A stretch of 64,000 bases of DNA from positions 47,296-111,295 of the forward strand of contig CAZPDP010000006.1 in assembly GCA_964585385.1 (NCBI GenBank), written 5' to 3'. Position 1 is the stretch's first letter, and every line of letters starts with the position of its first letter. Below the pieces are notes generated by a model that was not told the origin of the DNA, ran no database searches, and was given only the letters and a program-made list of their open reading frames with translations. Source of the DNA: JAGXLC01 sp964585385. Its GTDB lineage: Bacteria > Bacteroidota > Bacteroidia > Bacteroidales > UBA12077. Below, in pieces: positions 1-8,297 of this stretch. The translations under genes and the position numbers were made by a program.

Positions 1-195
1 TTTAATGTTTGGAGTTTTTTTTCCGCTTTCTTGCAATTCAAGGAATAAGGGCAAAGCTTCTTTGTATTCATTGTAAAGCAATCTGTATTCAGCATCAACA
101 AATGTTTTTCTTAATTGCCATTTGTTCTGGCAAAAGGTATTATCATTGAAAATTAGAAATACAATCAGCAATAAGAATAAATTGTAAATTTTCAT
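1..195 (-). CDS. Partial exported TPR/OmpA-type protein (5' end only)
   Basis: This is the N-terminal 65 codons of a gene that runs off the left edge of the window. The ATG is at 193-195 on the minus strand and the frame stays open to base 1. The product starts MKIYNLFLLLIVFLIF and has a hydrophobic export signal ending near residue 23. It continues into a helical segment (FVDAEYRLLYNEYKEALPLF) of the kind that opens the first TPR repeat in Bacteroidota TPR/PD40/OmpA-domain envelope proteins, including the T9SS-associated PorE type. That family assignment is inferred from a short stretch, because the diagnostic beta-propeller and OmpA domains would lie outside the window. A 170-bp AT-rich spacer with a terminator separates it from the next gene. 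Confidence 0.6.
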   Translation of the reverse strand, partial: MKIYNLFLLLIVFLIFNDNTFCQNKWQLRKTFVDAEYRLLYNEYKEALPLFLELQESGKKTPNIK

Positions 196-313
196 ATTTA
201 TAATTTGTTAATACCTTATTATAAACAAATGTATAAAATTAATATGAAGTTTTGAAAATGAAAATACTAAGAGCAATAATTCAAAAGATTTATAAATTAG
301 CAAGGGGAAGGAA

Positions 314-356
314 AAACCACCTGCCTTAAGCGAATGTTTTTCATAGCAGGTGGTTT
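314..356 (-). terminator. Stem-loop terminator after the aminotransferase gene
   Basis: The 11-nt arm at 314-324 (AAACCACCTGC) pairs perfectly with 346-356. It lies 13 bp beyond the stop codon of the minus-strand aminotransferase gene at 369. The stem is flanked by A/T residues but has no long U-tract, so it could also act as a 3'-end stabiliser. Confidence 0.65.
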
Positions 357-368
357 AAATATACCGTT

Positions 369-1577
369 CTATTTCATCTCTTCTTTAATGGCCTCGGCCA
401 GTCTTTTAACACCCTCTGTAGCTTTTTCTTCAGGTACAAAAGAGAAGTTGATACGCATGGTATTTTTACCTGAATCATCGCAGTGGAAAACACTGCCCAT
501 AACAAAGGCTACATTCTTTTCAATGGCTTTATAGAAAAGCTTTTCAGCATCCATATATTCCGGTAAGGTCATGAAAAGGAACAGTCCTCCTTCAGGTTTG
601 GTCCAGGAAACGCCTTCGGGCATATAGTCTTCAAATGCTTTGAGCATGTTGTCTCTTTTCTTCCTGTATTGTTCAATGGTTTTTTTCAGGTTTTCATCAA
701 AGAGGCCTTTTTCGATGTATTTGGCGGCAATTTTTTGGTTAAGGGTTGGTGTGCACAGGTCCATGGATTGTTTTGCAATAACCATTTTGTCTATAACATC
801 CTTATGAGCTATGGCATATCCTAAACGCAAACCCGGTGCAAAGGTTTTTGAAAAAGTTCCCAGGGTAATAACCTGTCCGTTATTGTCCAGTTCGAAAAGT
901 GTTTTCTGGTGTTCGCCTTCGAATCGGATTTGTTTGTAGGGGCTGTCTTCAACGATTAACACATCGTATTTTCTGGCTATCTCAATAATTTTTTTTCTTC
1001 TTTCTTCCGGCATTGTAATCCCTGCAGGGTTCTGAAAATCGGGGATGATGTAAATAAATTTAGGCTTTTCTCCTTTTTCTTTTAATTCTTCGAGCTTTTC
1101 CTCCAGTTTGTCAGCTCGCATACCATCCTTGTCAAACTTGATACCAATCAGATCTGCCCCAAAGGTGTTGAATGCGCTGATACCTCCTAAGTAAGAGGGT
1201 AAACCACAAATTATTTTGTCACCCTTGTCAAGAAAAATTTTCCCCAGAATGTAGAGTCCTTGTTGAGAAGAGGTGATGATGGAGACATTGTCGGAATCGA
1301 TATTGAAACCTTCTTTTTTATGACGTTCAGTCAGAATTTTTTTTAACTCGGGTACTCCCTCTGTTGCACTGTACTGTAATGCCCCCGGTCCGTCCTTGTC
1401 AAGAATTTCTTTGACAATTTCTTTGAGGTCTTCAACCGGGAATGATTCCGGTGATGGCAGGCCTCCTCCAAAGGAGATAACTTCTGGCTTTTGGGTTAGT
1501 TTTAAAATTTCACGGATGGCTGAACGCTTCATCCCTTTTGCACTATCTGAAAATATCTGTTCTAAATCACTTATCAT
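369..1577 (-). CDS. PLP-dependent aminotransferase, 2-aminoadipate/LysN-like (class I/II fold)
   Basis: The 402-residue protein is full length for the fold-type I aminotransferases of the LysN/AAT-II (2-aminoadipate, kynurenine, aromatic amino acid) group. Visible landmarks are the N-terminal ISFGGGLPSPESFP segment, the substrate/PLP region YIIPDFQNPAG, VEDSPY with the PLP-pyridine aspartate, and TFSKTFAPGLRLGY. The last contains the Schiff-base lysine, K244. The family transfers amino groups to 2-oxoglutarate and acts in the cytoplasm; the exact substrate cannot be read from the sequence. The start is supported by a GGGAGG Shine-Dalgarno-like element a few bases upstream. It is last in a run of minus-strand genes but is separated from the acyltransferase gene by 172 bp, so it probably has its own promoter. 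A terminator follows it. Confidence 0.9.
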   Translation of the reverse strand: MISDLEQIFSDSAKGMKRSAIREILKLTQKPEVISFGGGLPSPESFPVEDLKEIVKEILDKDGPGALQYSATEGVPELKKILTERHKKEGFNIDSDNVSIITSSQQGLYILGKIFLDKGDKIICGLPSYLGGISAFNTFGADLIGIKFDKDGMRADKLEEKLEELKEKGEKPKFIYIIPDFQNPAGITMPEERRKKIIEIARKYDVLIVEDSPYKQIRFEGEHQKTLFELDNNGQVITLGTFSKTFAPGLRLGYAIAHKDVIDKMVIAKQSMDLCTPTLNQKIAAKYIEKGLFDENLKKTIEQYRKKRDNMLKAFEDYMPEGVSWTKPEGGLFLFMTLPEYMDAEKLFYKAIEKNVAFVMGSVFHCDDSGKNTMRINFSFVPEEKATEGVKRLAEAIKEEMK

Positions 1578-1749
1578 TTTAATCCTCCCGTTTGAGTTTT
1601 ATTTTTATAGTATTGAATTCATCAAATTTAGGAAAAATTATAATCGGTGATTCTTTCAATTTGAAATCAATCAGGTTGATTAAGTGATAAAGTGTTAGGG
1701 ATTCTCGTCGGTTGGTAATGAAAAGAAAGAGATTATAAATTATAACCTG

Positions 1750-2649
1750 TTATTGTGAATTATTCATATGAGAAATATCTTCTTTCTTGTATTTCCATCT
1801 TCTGTGGGACCATAACCAGTATTCCGGACTTTCGGTAATCTTTTGTTCCAGTGCCCTGGCATATTTTTCTGTTATTTCAGTATCTGCAGTGTTTTTTGCA
1901 TTTTCAGTAATTTTTGAAAATTCAATGACATATAAACCCCTTCTTTTCTTGTTCACACTAATAAATATAACAGCGTGACCAAATTTTTTGGCTATCTTTT
2001 CAGCTCCCGTAAAAAAAGGTGTTTCCTGGTTAAGAAATGTAGTCCAGTAATTGATGTATTTCTTTGGGGGGCATTGGTCCGATACAAATCCCATGAAAAA
2101 GGGGTTTTTCTCTTTTTCTTGTTTAATAATTTCTTTGTATACAGATTTCATAGGTACCGGAATACCTTTGAACCTCTTCCGCATGTCGTATACCTTCTTA
2201 TCGAAAAATTTATTCTTCAAAGGTTTGTAGACACTCAGGATGGTACATTTTGTATAAGGTGATAAAGTAGGTAAAAATTCCCAGTTGCCATAATGACCTG
2301 TAAGAGCAAGGGCATTTTTTCCCCTGGAACACAATTCATCCATCAGGTCAAGATTTTTCGTCTCTACAAATGTATGGACTTTCTCAGGTTTCATATTAAG
2401 AATGGCAATGTTTTCAATGATGACATCCCCAAGATGTTTATAAAACCCTTTTGCTATTTTTCTGATTTCTTTTTCAGATTTACCAGGAAAAGAATTTTTC
2501 AGATTCTGAAAAACCACTTTTTTCCTGTACCCAATGATGTAATAGGCCAGGAAATAAAGGATATCGGCAAAAACATATAGGCTCCTTTTGGGGAGGAGAC
2601 AGAGAAAACGACTAACTATTTCGAAAAGGTAATATCCTGTTTTTTTCAT
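1750..2649 (-). CDS. Lysophospholipid/lipid A acyltransferase (LpxL/HtrB family)
   Basis: The 299-residue protein has a hydrophobic N-terminal segment (about residues 10-38) and the HX4(D/E) catalytic motif H119-YGNW-E124. A second conserved region follows (VSDQCPP, then FLNQETPFFTGAEKIAKK), as in the LpxL/LpxM family. These enzymes transfer secondary acyl chains to lipid A on the cytoplasmic face of the inner membrane. In Bacteroidota one such gene is usual, and the product often gives penta-acylated lipid A. It lies 18 bp downstream of the inositol-phosphatase gene and is probably co-transcribed with it. The C-terminus contains WLWSHRRWKYK, typical of the family. The family assignment is firm; acyl-chain specificity is unknown. 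Confidence 0.9.
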   Translation of the reverse strand: MKKTGYYLFEIVSRFLCLLPKRSLYVFADILYFLAYYIIGYRKKVVFQNLKNSFPGKSEKEIRKIAKGFYKHLGDVIIENIAILNMKPEKVHTFVETKNLDLMDELCSRGKNALALTGHYGNWEFLPTLSPYTKCTILSVYKPLKNKFFDKKVYDMRKRFKGIPVPMKSVYKEIIKQEKEKNPFFMGFVSDQCPPKKYINYWTTFLNQETPFFTGAEKIAKKFGHAVIFISVNKKRRGLYVIEFSKITENAKNTADTEITEKYARALEQKITESPEYWLWSHRRWKYKKEDISHMNNSQ

Positions 2650-2667
2650 TGAATCAGAAAGTCAGGG

Positions 2668-3459
2668 TTATTTTATAAAATTTTTAACAGCGCCCAGGAA
2701 TTCATCAAAAACCTTTCCGCTGGCAGCTACAATCTCCTGCCCGAAAATATAATTGTTTCCCCCTTTAAAATCGGAGACTTTACCACCTGCCTGTTGGAGG
2801 ATGAAAGAGCCTGCTGCAACATCCCAGGGTTTCAGGCTGTATTCGTAAAAAGCTTCAAATCTTCCGCATGCTGTGTAAACGAGGTCTGTGGCTGCTGAGC
2901 CGAGTCGCCGGATGCCGTGGGTGTTTTTCATAAAGTAGTTAAGCGATTCCAGGTAATCGTTGAGCCTGGAAAAATCGTTGTAGGGAAAACCTGTGGCTAT
3001 TATGCTTTCCCTGACAGAATCAGTATCCGAAACATGTATCTGTTTTTGATCCAGGTAGGCCGGACTGTTTTCCCAGGCATAAAAAATTTCGTTATGCCCC
3101 AGTTCGTGCACCAGGCCAAATATAATCTCATTATCCCGCTGAAGGGCTATGCTGATGGCAAACGGAGTGATACCATGAATATAATTGGTGGTACCGTCCA
3201 AAGGATCAACAATCCAGTTATATTTTGCCCCTTTTTTCTGCACTGTATCTTCTTCCACAATAAAACCAGCATCGGGTAGTATTTCTCTCAGTCCTTCCAC
3301 CAGCTTCTTTTCGGAGTTTTTATCTACAAAGGTGACAAAGTCATTCATGCCTTTGGTTTCTATCTTTTCTTCTGATAATTTGCGCCATTCAGATACTATA
3401 TATTGTCCTGTTGCTTTGCTTAATTTTATGACATGTTCGGCTATAAATTCAAGATTCAT
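2668..3459 (-). CDS. suhB: Inositol monophosphatase family protein (SuhB-like)
   Basis: This 263-residue, Mg2+-dependent phosphatase of the IMPase/FBPase superfamily shows all three metal-binding motifs. These are the VEEDT acidic pair near residue 69, D85-PLDGTTNY with D85 and D88, and WDVAAG with D213. The family dephosphorylates inositol-1-phosphate or related sugar phosphates, and SuhB also has a role with ribosomal RNA transcription in Enterobacteria. Which role applies here is not visible. An AAAGGAG Shine-Dalgarno sequence sits about 7 bases before the ATG and fixes the start. The acyltransferase gene follows at 18 bp, forming a two-gene unit. Confidence 0.9.
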   Translation of the reverse strand: MNLEFIAEHVIKLSKATGQYIVSEWRKLSEEKIETKGMNDFVTFVDKNSEKKLVEGLREILPDAGFIVEEDTVQKKGAKYNWIVDPLDGTTNYIHGITPFAISIALQRDNEIIFGLVHELGHNEIFYAWENSPAYLDQKQIHVSDTDSVRESIIATGFPYNDFSRLNDYLESLNYFMKNTHGIRRLGSAATDLVYTACGRFEAFYEYSLKPWDVAAGSFILQQAGGKVSDFKGGNNYIFGQEIVAASGKVFDEFLGAVKNFIK

Positions 3460-3567
3460 AAAGACTCCTTTTGTTTTACATTTATTTTTTATCGGTCACT
3501 CGTTTTACAAAAATAAAGTTTCATTTGGTAAAAAAAGTATTCCCTTTAAATTTTACCATGTTTTCTG

Positions 3568-4860
3568 TTATGAAAAATTGACTTTCACGTTTCCTGAAGA
3601 GGTTATATCCTCCAGCCTAACTCTTTTTATTTCGCCAGGCAAAGAGGATTGATATGGAGTTTCAACTTTGATATAGTTATCCGTGAATCCCCATATAGTG
3701 TTGTTTTTTGTTGACTCCTCAAAAAGTGTCTCTTTTTCAAAACCGAGGTTAGTGTTATAGAAATTCATCTTTTTTTGTTCTGCCAGCTCCTGCAATTGTT
3801 TACTTCTCTGTTGAATGATGTTTCCGGGTATTTTACCTTTCATACCGGCAGCGGGTGTGTTGGGTCTTGATGAGAAGGAGAAAACGTGATAGTATGAAAC
3901 GTCCAGCCTTTCAAGGAATTGCCAGGTGGATTGAAATAGTTCATCAGTTTCTCCGGGGAATCCCACAATTACATCTACTCCAATGAAAGCATCCGGTATT
4001 GTTTTCCTGATTTTTTCTATTCTTCTCTCAAACAGTTCCCGGTTGTATCTTCTCTTCATTTTTCCCAGAATTTCATTGCATCCCGACTGGAGGGGTATAT
4101 GAAAATGAGGCATTATTTTTTTTGATTCGCTTACAAATTCAATTATTTCGTCTGTAAGCAGGTTGGGCTCTATAGAAGATATCCTGAAACGAGGAACTGA
4201 TTCGGTTTTTTCAAGTTCCCGGAGCAACTGGAAGAAGTTTTGGTTGGTGCTTTTTCCAAAATCGCCTATATTGACGCCTGTCAGTATTATTTCCTTGACC
4301 CCGGATTTTCCGATTTCTTTTGCCTGTTCTGTAATTTTGCCAATATCCGGGTTTCTGCTTTTTCCTCTCGCCAAGGGGATGGTGCAATAAGAACACACAT
4401 AATTGCAACCGTCCTGTACCTTCAAAAATGAACGGGTTCTGTCACCCAGTGAATAGGAGGGAGCGTATTGAATAGAATCGGTAAGTTCGCAGGAATGGAT
4501 TTCTGTTTTGTGGCCGGGTTTTTCCAGTGAATCCAGGTAATCGGTTACCCTGAATTTTTCATTGCTGCCCAGAACAAGGTCCACACCCGTAATCCCGGCA
4601 ACTTTTTGAGGCTGAAGTTGTGAGTAACAGCCTACGACTATGATTTTAGCATCGGGATTGATGTTTTTAGCTTTTTTAACTGCCTGCTGGCTTTTCTTAT
4701 CGGCTTTCCCGGTAACCGAGCAGGTGTTAATCACATATATATCGGCCTCATCGTTAAAGTCAACCCGGTCATAGCCCACAGCAGTAAAATCCCTGGCTAT
4801 GGTGGAAGTTTCTGCAAAATTCAGTTTGCAGCCCAGTGTATGAAATGCTACTTTCTTCAA
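3568..4860 (-). CDS. mtaB: tRNA t6A37 methylthiotransferase MtaB (radical SAM)
   Basis: The 430-residue protein has the methylthiotransferase architecture. The N-terminal UPF0004 domain carries C11, C47 and C78, which bind the auxiliary [4Fe-4S] cluster. The radical SAM domain has the C152-x3-C156-x2-C159 motif (GCNYVCSYCTIPLARGKSR), and a C-terminal TRAM-like region follows. MtaB converts N6-threonylcarbamoyladenosine at position 37 of ANN-decoding tRNAs to its 2-methylthio derivative. The start HTLGCKLNFAET is diagnostic of MtaB rather than MiaB or RimO. A 68-bp gap separates it from the upstream Ppx/GppA gene, so it may be part of the same long transcript. Confidence 0.93.
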   Translation of the reverse strand: MKKVAFHTLGCKLNFAETSTIARDFTAVGYDRVDFNDEADIYVINTCSVTGKADKKSQQAVKKAKNINPDAKIIVVGCYSQLQPQKVAGITGVDLVLGSNEKFRVTDYLDSLEKPGHKTEIHSCELTDSIQYAPSYSLGDRTRSFLKVQDGCNYVCSYCTIPLARGKSRNPDIGKITEQAKEIGKSGVKEIILTGVNIGDFGKSTNQNFFQLLRELEKTESVPRFRISSIEPNLLTDEIIEFVSESKKIMPHFHIPLQSGCNEILGKMKRRYNRELFERRIEKIRKTIPDAFIGVDVIVGFPGETDELFQSTWQFLERLDVSYYHVFSFSSRPNTPAAGMKGKIPGNIIQQRSKQLQELAEQKKMNFYNTNLGFEKETLFEESTKNNTIWGFTDNYIKVETPYQSSLPGEIKRVRLEDITSSGNVKVNFS

Positions 4861-4928
4861 ATTTGTTGATTGTGTAAAGCAGATTATAAAAAGGAACGTA
4901 CAAAATTACACAATTATTGGAGAAATGT

Positions 4929-5825
4929 TTAATTGCAATGGGTTTTGTAGTTGTAGTAGAGTTGCCTGACCAATCCGTCTGCCACACCGAATTTGGGGAC
5001 GAGAATTTTTTTTGCATTTGCCCATTTCATAACTTTCATGTATATCTGGGCTGCGGGAATAATCACATCAGCCCGGTCGGGATTCAGGCCCAGGATTTTG
5101 ATGCGCTCATCGATGGAGTAGGGGAGTATCCTTTCATAGATTTCCCTGATTTTTTTGTATGATATGGGTTTCATGTGCTTTTCCCCGGTCAGTTTGAATA
5201 TCTTGTTGATGTTTCCACCCGAACCGATAATTTGTGAGTAGGGGTATTGCTTCTTTACATTCTGAAGGAAGGCTTTCATCTTGTCATATTCTCCTTCTGC
5301 TACGCGGTTTTTAAGAATACGGATTGTACCAATATTAAAGGAATGCGAGTCAATCATTTCTCTGTTTGAAAAGAGTGTTACTTCTGTACTTCCCCCACCC
5401 ACATCGACATAGAGGTAACTTCGCGAGCTGTCAATCATATCTACAATCCGGTTGGAATAGATGATTTCAGCCTCGGTCTTGCCATCAATTATTTCTATGT
5501 TGATTCCTGTTTTTTGTCTGACTATTTCCACGATTTCCTTCCCATTGGAAGCCTCTCTCATGGCTGAAGTTGCACAGGCCCTGAAATCAATCACATCATG
5601 CACATTGATAAGGTGGTGGAACGCGTGCATCGTGCTTATCAGCTTTTCTCTCCGGACTTCGCCTATTTTTCCTTCATGAAACACATCATAACCGAGCCTG
5701 ATAGGAACCCTTACAAGGGAAGCTTTTTTGAAGGTGGTCTTTTCATCATTCTCGGTAACATTGGAGAATAATAAACGAACCGCATTGGTTCCGATATCTA
5801 TGGCTGCAAATTTTAATAGTCTCAA
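4929..5825 (-). CDS. Ppx/GppA family exopolyphosphatase
   Basis: The 298-residue protein has the actin-like ASKHA fold: phosphate-1 loop AAIDIGTNAVRLL near residues 7-19 and phosphate-2 loop YVDVGGGSTEVT near residue 140. It is the short, two-domain form lacking the C-terminal HD-like domain of E. coli Ppx. Such proteins hydrolyse inorganic polyphosphate and/or pppGpp. The gene follows the SixA-like phosphatase by 12 bp and PhoH lies immediately before that, so the three are probably co-transcribed. The pairing of a SixA-like histidine phosphatase with Ppx suggests phosphate or polyphosphate metabolism; that link is inference. Confidence 0.88.
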   Translation of the reverse strand: MRLLKFAAIDIGTNAVRLLFSNVTENDEKTTFKKASLVRVPIRLGYDVFHEGKIGEVRREKLISTMHAFHHLINVHDVIDFRACATSAMREASNGKEIVEIVRQKTGINIEIIDGKTEAEIIYSNRIVDMIDSSRSYLYVDVGGGSTEVTLFSNREMIDSHSFNIGTIRILKNRVAEGEYDKMKAFLQNVKKQYPYSQIIGSGGNINKIFKLTGEKHMKPISYKKIREIYERILPYSIDERIKILGLNPDRADVIIPAAQIYMKVMKWANAKKILVPKFGVADGLVRQLYYNYKTHCN

Positions 5826-5837
5826 GGCAGATTCTAA

Positions 5838-6347
5838 TTATTTGTTTTCAAATTTTTTCTTGGGATAATCCACCAGCTCGGTAGAAGCAATATTGGTGTC
5901 TATATTTTTCCAACTGTCGGTTTTGAAATTGATGGATGCAATTCCTGCAGTCGGCAGGTTGTCCAGCTTGTCTTTCAGAAACCTGTTTGCCAGGTCGGTT
6001 GACATGGGATTGTGGCCAAAAATCATCACTGAAGAAACTGCATCGTCCATGGTTTTGATGAAATCAAGAATTTGCTCTTCGGAGCCATTGTAAATAATTT
6101 CGTGAATATTTAGATTCGAGATTGGATGATTCAGCGTGCGGGCAAAAATGATTGCCGTATGCAACGCCCTGTTAGCCGGACTACTGATGATTAGCTGGGG
6201 TTGTTTGTTGCGTTTGTTCAGTCTGTCTGCCATTTTGTATGCATCGTTGATTCCTTTGATTTTCAATGGCCGGTCGATATCGTCCACATCATAATCCCAG
6301 GAAGATTTCCCGTGTCTTACGATATACAATTGTTTGTAATTTTTCAT
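5838..6347 (-). CDS. Histidine phosphatase family protein (SixA-like)
   Basis: The 169-residue single-domain phosphohistidine phosphatase carries the catalytic R11-H12-G13 (RHGKSSWD) and the second conserved histidine in FGHNPM. Its length and motif spacing match SixA of the branch-2 histidine phosphatases, which dephosphorylate phosphohistidine in proteins such as ArcB or the nitrogen PTS. The substrate here is unknown. It lies 18 bp downstream of the PhoH gene and 12 bp upstream of the Ppx/GppA gene. Confidence 0.88.
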   Translation of the reverse strand: MKNYKQLYIVRHGKSSWDYDVDDIDRPLKIKGINDAYKMADRLNKRNKQPQLIISSPANRALHTAIIFARTLNHPISNLNIHEIIYNGSEEQILDFIKTMDDAVSSVMIFGHNPMSTDLANRFLKDKLDNLPTAGIASINFKTDSWKNIDTNIASTELVDYPKKKFENK

Positions 6348-6365
6348 GGTCTAGCCTTTTTTGTT

Positions 6366-7688
6366 CTACAATAAATTGCTGGCCAGCTCGGCCAGGTAGC
6401 TTCTTTCCCCTTTTATGAGGTTTACATGTGCAAATATATCCTGACCCCGCATTTTGTCAGTCAGATAACTGAGCCCGTTGGACTTCATGTCGAGGTAAGG
6501 GGAATCAATCTGCTGGATATCACCGGTGAAGATCATTTTTGTACCTTCTCCGGCTCGTGTGATGATGGTTTTAACTTCATGGGGAGTCAGGTTCTGGGCT
6601 TCATCAACAATAAAATAGACATTGGAAAGACTTCTGCCCCTGATATATGCTAGTGGGCTGATTACAAGTTTTTCGTTTTCCAGCATTTCCTCGATTTTTT
6701 TGTACTCCCTGCTGGTTGATTTATACTGGTTCTTAATCACTGCCAGGTTGTCAAATAACGGCGTCATGTAGGGTGTTATTTTTTCGTTGACATCACCGGG
6801 GAGATAGCCCAGGTCCCGGTTTGCCAGGGGAACAATTGGACGGGCAAGGAGAATTTGAGAAAACTGTTTTTCCTGGTGGAGGGCCGCAGCCAGTGCCAGG
6901 AGTGTTTTTCCTGTTCCCGCTTTTCCTGTCAGGCCAACCAGCTCAATTTCAGGTCTGGAGAGGGCATCAAAAGAAAAAGCCTGCTCTGCATTTCGTGGTG
7001 TTATACTGTAGAGTCTTTTCTTTTCTATCCGGGTTATCATTTTTTCAAACGGATCATAGTGTGCAAGGGCACTAGAGCGGTTGCTTTTCAGAATAAAATA
7101 CTGGTGAGAAAAGGGTTCCAGACCAAATTCTTTGGCAGGAATACCCTCTTCCGAGGAGTATAACCTGTCTACAAGTTCAGGGTTAAGATCTTCAAGCACT
7201 TCGATGTTTCGGCTTAAAGGCTCAATATTCACCACCTTGTCTGATTCATAATCTTGTGCCATTAGGCCAAGAGACTTGGCTTTCAGTCGCAGATTGATGT
7301 CTTTGGTGATCAATATGACACCGGTCTTTTTGTGCTTGTTTTTAAGGTGTTCGGTTATAGAAAGAATGCGATGGTCGGGTGTTTGTTCAGGAAAAGATTG
7401 GTCTATCTTCTCGGAAAATTGCTTGCCGGTTTCAACAGAAAGTTTCCCGAGTCCCTGGCCCAATGAAATACCGCCGTTGAATAACTGGTCGCCGGTTATC
7501 TCATTGAGTTCACGGGTAAACTCTCTTGCGTGAAAATTGATAAGATCACTGCCTTTCTTAAGCTTGTCAAGCTCTTCCAGCACAACAATAGGCAGCACTA
7601 TGTCATTTTCCTGGAAATTATAAATACAACGAAAATCATGAAGAATGACGTTGGTGTCAATTACGAATATTTTTTTGGAACCAGCCAT
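6366..7688 (-). CDS. PhoH family ATPase with N-terminal PIN nuclease domain
   Basis: The 440-residue protein joins two domains. A PIN-type ribonuclease domain (about residues 1-145) starts with VIDTNVILHD, includes the conserved glutamate in VLEELDKLK, and ends near the TKDINLRLKA aspartate. A PhoH P-loop NTPase domain (about 235-440) has Walker A GKAGTGKT near residues 252-260 and Walker B VYFIVDEAQN. This PhoH2-like arrangement has been reported to act as an RNA helicase and nuclease, sometimes as a toxin component. No antitoxin-like gene lies beside it. It is the first gene of the minus-strand run and is divergent from the nitroreductase gene, so the 93-bp gap at 7689-7781 should hold both promoters. 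Confidence 0.92.
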   Translation of the reverse strand: MAGSKKIFVIDTNVILHDFRCIYNFQENDIVLPIVVLEELDKLKKGSDLINFHAREFTRELNEITGDQLFNGGISLGQGLGKLSVETGKQFSEKIDQSFPEQTPDHRILSITEHLKNKHKKTGVILITKDINLRLKAKSLGLMAQDYESDKVVNIEPLSRNIEVLEDLNPELVDRLYSSEEGIPAKEFGLEPFSHQYFILKSNRSSALAHYDPFEKMITRIEKKRLYSITPRNAEQAFSFDALSRPEIELVGLTGKAGTGKTLLALAAALHQEKQFSQILLARPIVPLANRDLGYLPGDVNEKITPYMTPLFDNLAVIKNQYKSTSREYKKIEEMLENEKLVISPLAYIRGRSLSNVYFIVDEAQNLTPHEVKTIITRAGEGTKMIFTGDIQQIDSPYLDMKSNGLSYLTDKMRGQDIFAHVNLIKGERSYLAELASNLL

Positions 7689-7781
7689 ATATAGATTAAT
7701 TTTGTAGTTAAAAGTAGTAAAATTTTAAGGGTTCTATTGTTAATAAAACCTGAATTTTTCAACTAAAATAAAAAATCGCTT

Positions 7782-8297
7782 ATGGAACTATACGAAGGAT
7801 TGATAACTCGAAGAAGTATTAGAAAATACAAAGATAATGCGATTAGCAGGGAGGCCATTGAAGAGATTGTAAAGGCGGGGATGTATGCGCCGTCAGCGGT
7901 GAATTGCCAGCCCTGGCATTTTATAATCGTTGATAACAGGGATATCATAAATCAGATTATTGAAGTTCATGCCTATTCATCTATGCTCGCTGATGCACAG
8001 TTTGCAGTGTTGGTTTTGGGTGATGAACACCTGCAACACGGGCCGGGTTATTGGGCAGTTGATTGCGCCGCAGCTACTCAGAATATTTTACTGGCCGCTC
8101 ATGCAAAAGGACTGGGCGCTGTATGGTTAGGGCTTCATCCAAGAGAGCAAAGGAAAAAGGACATAGCAGAACTTTTTTCACTCCCGGAGCACATTCAGCC
8201 TTTCTCCATTATTTCCATCGGGTATCCTGATGAGTCACCTCAAATACCTGACAGATTTAAGAAGGACAGAATACATTATAACCAATGGGAGAAATAA
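7782..8297 (+). CDS. Nitroreductase family protein
   Basis: The 171-residue FMN-dependent reductase opens with the family signature ELYEGLITRRSIRKYKD, whose RRSIR contacts FMN phosphate. It has the conserved MYAPSAVNCQPWHF segment and the C-terminal GAVWLGLHP and IISIGYPDE segments. Such enzymes use NAD(P)H to reduce nitroaromatics, quinones or flavins in the cytoplasm; the true substrate is rarely known. It is about the minimal size for the family. Its stop codon TAA (8295-8297) overlaps the folC start as TAATG, which indicates translational coupling. Confidence 0.9.
   Translation: MELYEGLITRRSIRKYKDNAISREAIEEIVKAGMYAPSAVNCQPWHFIIVDNRDIINQIIEVHAYSSMLADAQFAVLVLGDEHLQHGPGYWAVDCAAATQNILLAAHAKGLGAVWLGLHPREQRKKDIAELFSLPEHIQPFSIISIGYPDESPQIPDRFKKDRIHYNQWEK

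Noticed and set aside
6366..7688. PhoH/PIN gene as part of a toxin-antitoxin system
   Set aside because: No antitoxin-like small gene lies next to it; the neighbours are phosphatases in an ordinary housekeeping run.
8285..8296. Upstream folC start codon
   Set aside because: It lies inside the nitroreductase gene; the ATG at 8297 overlapping its stop codon is the better coupled start.
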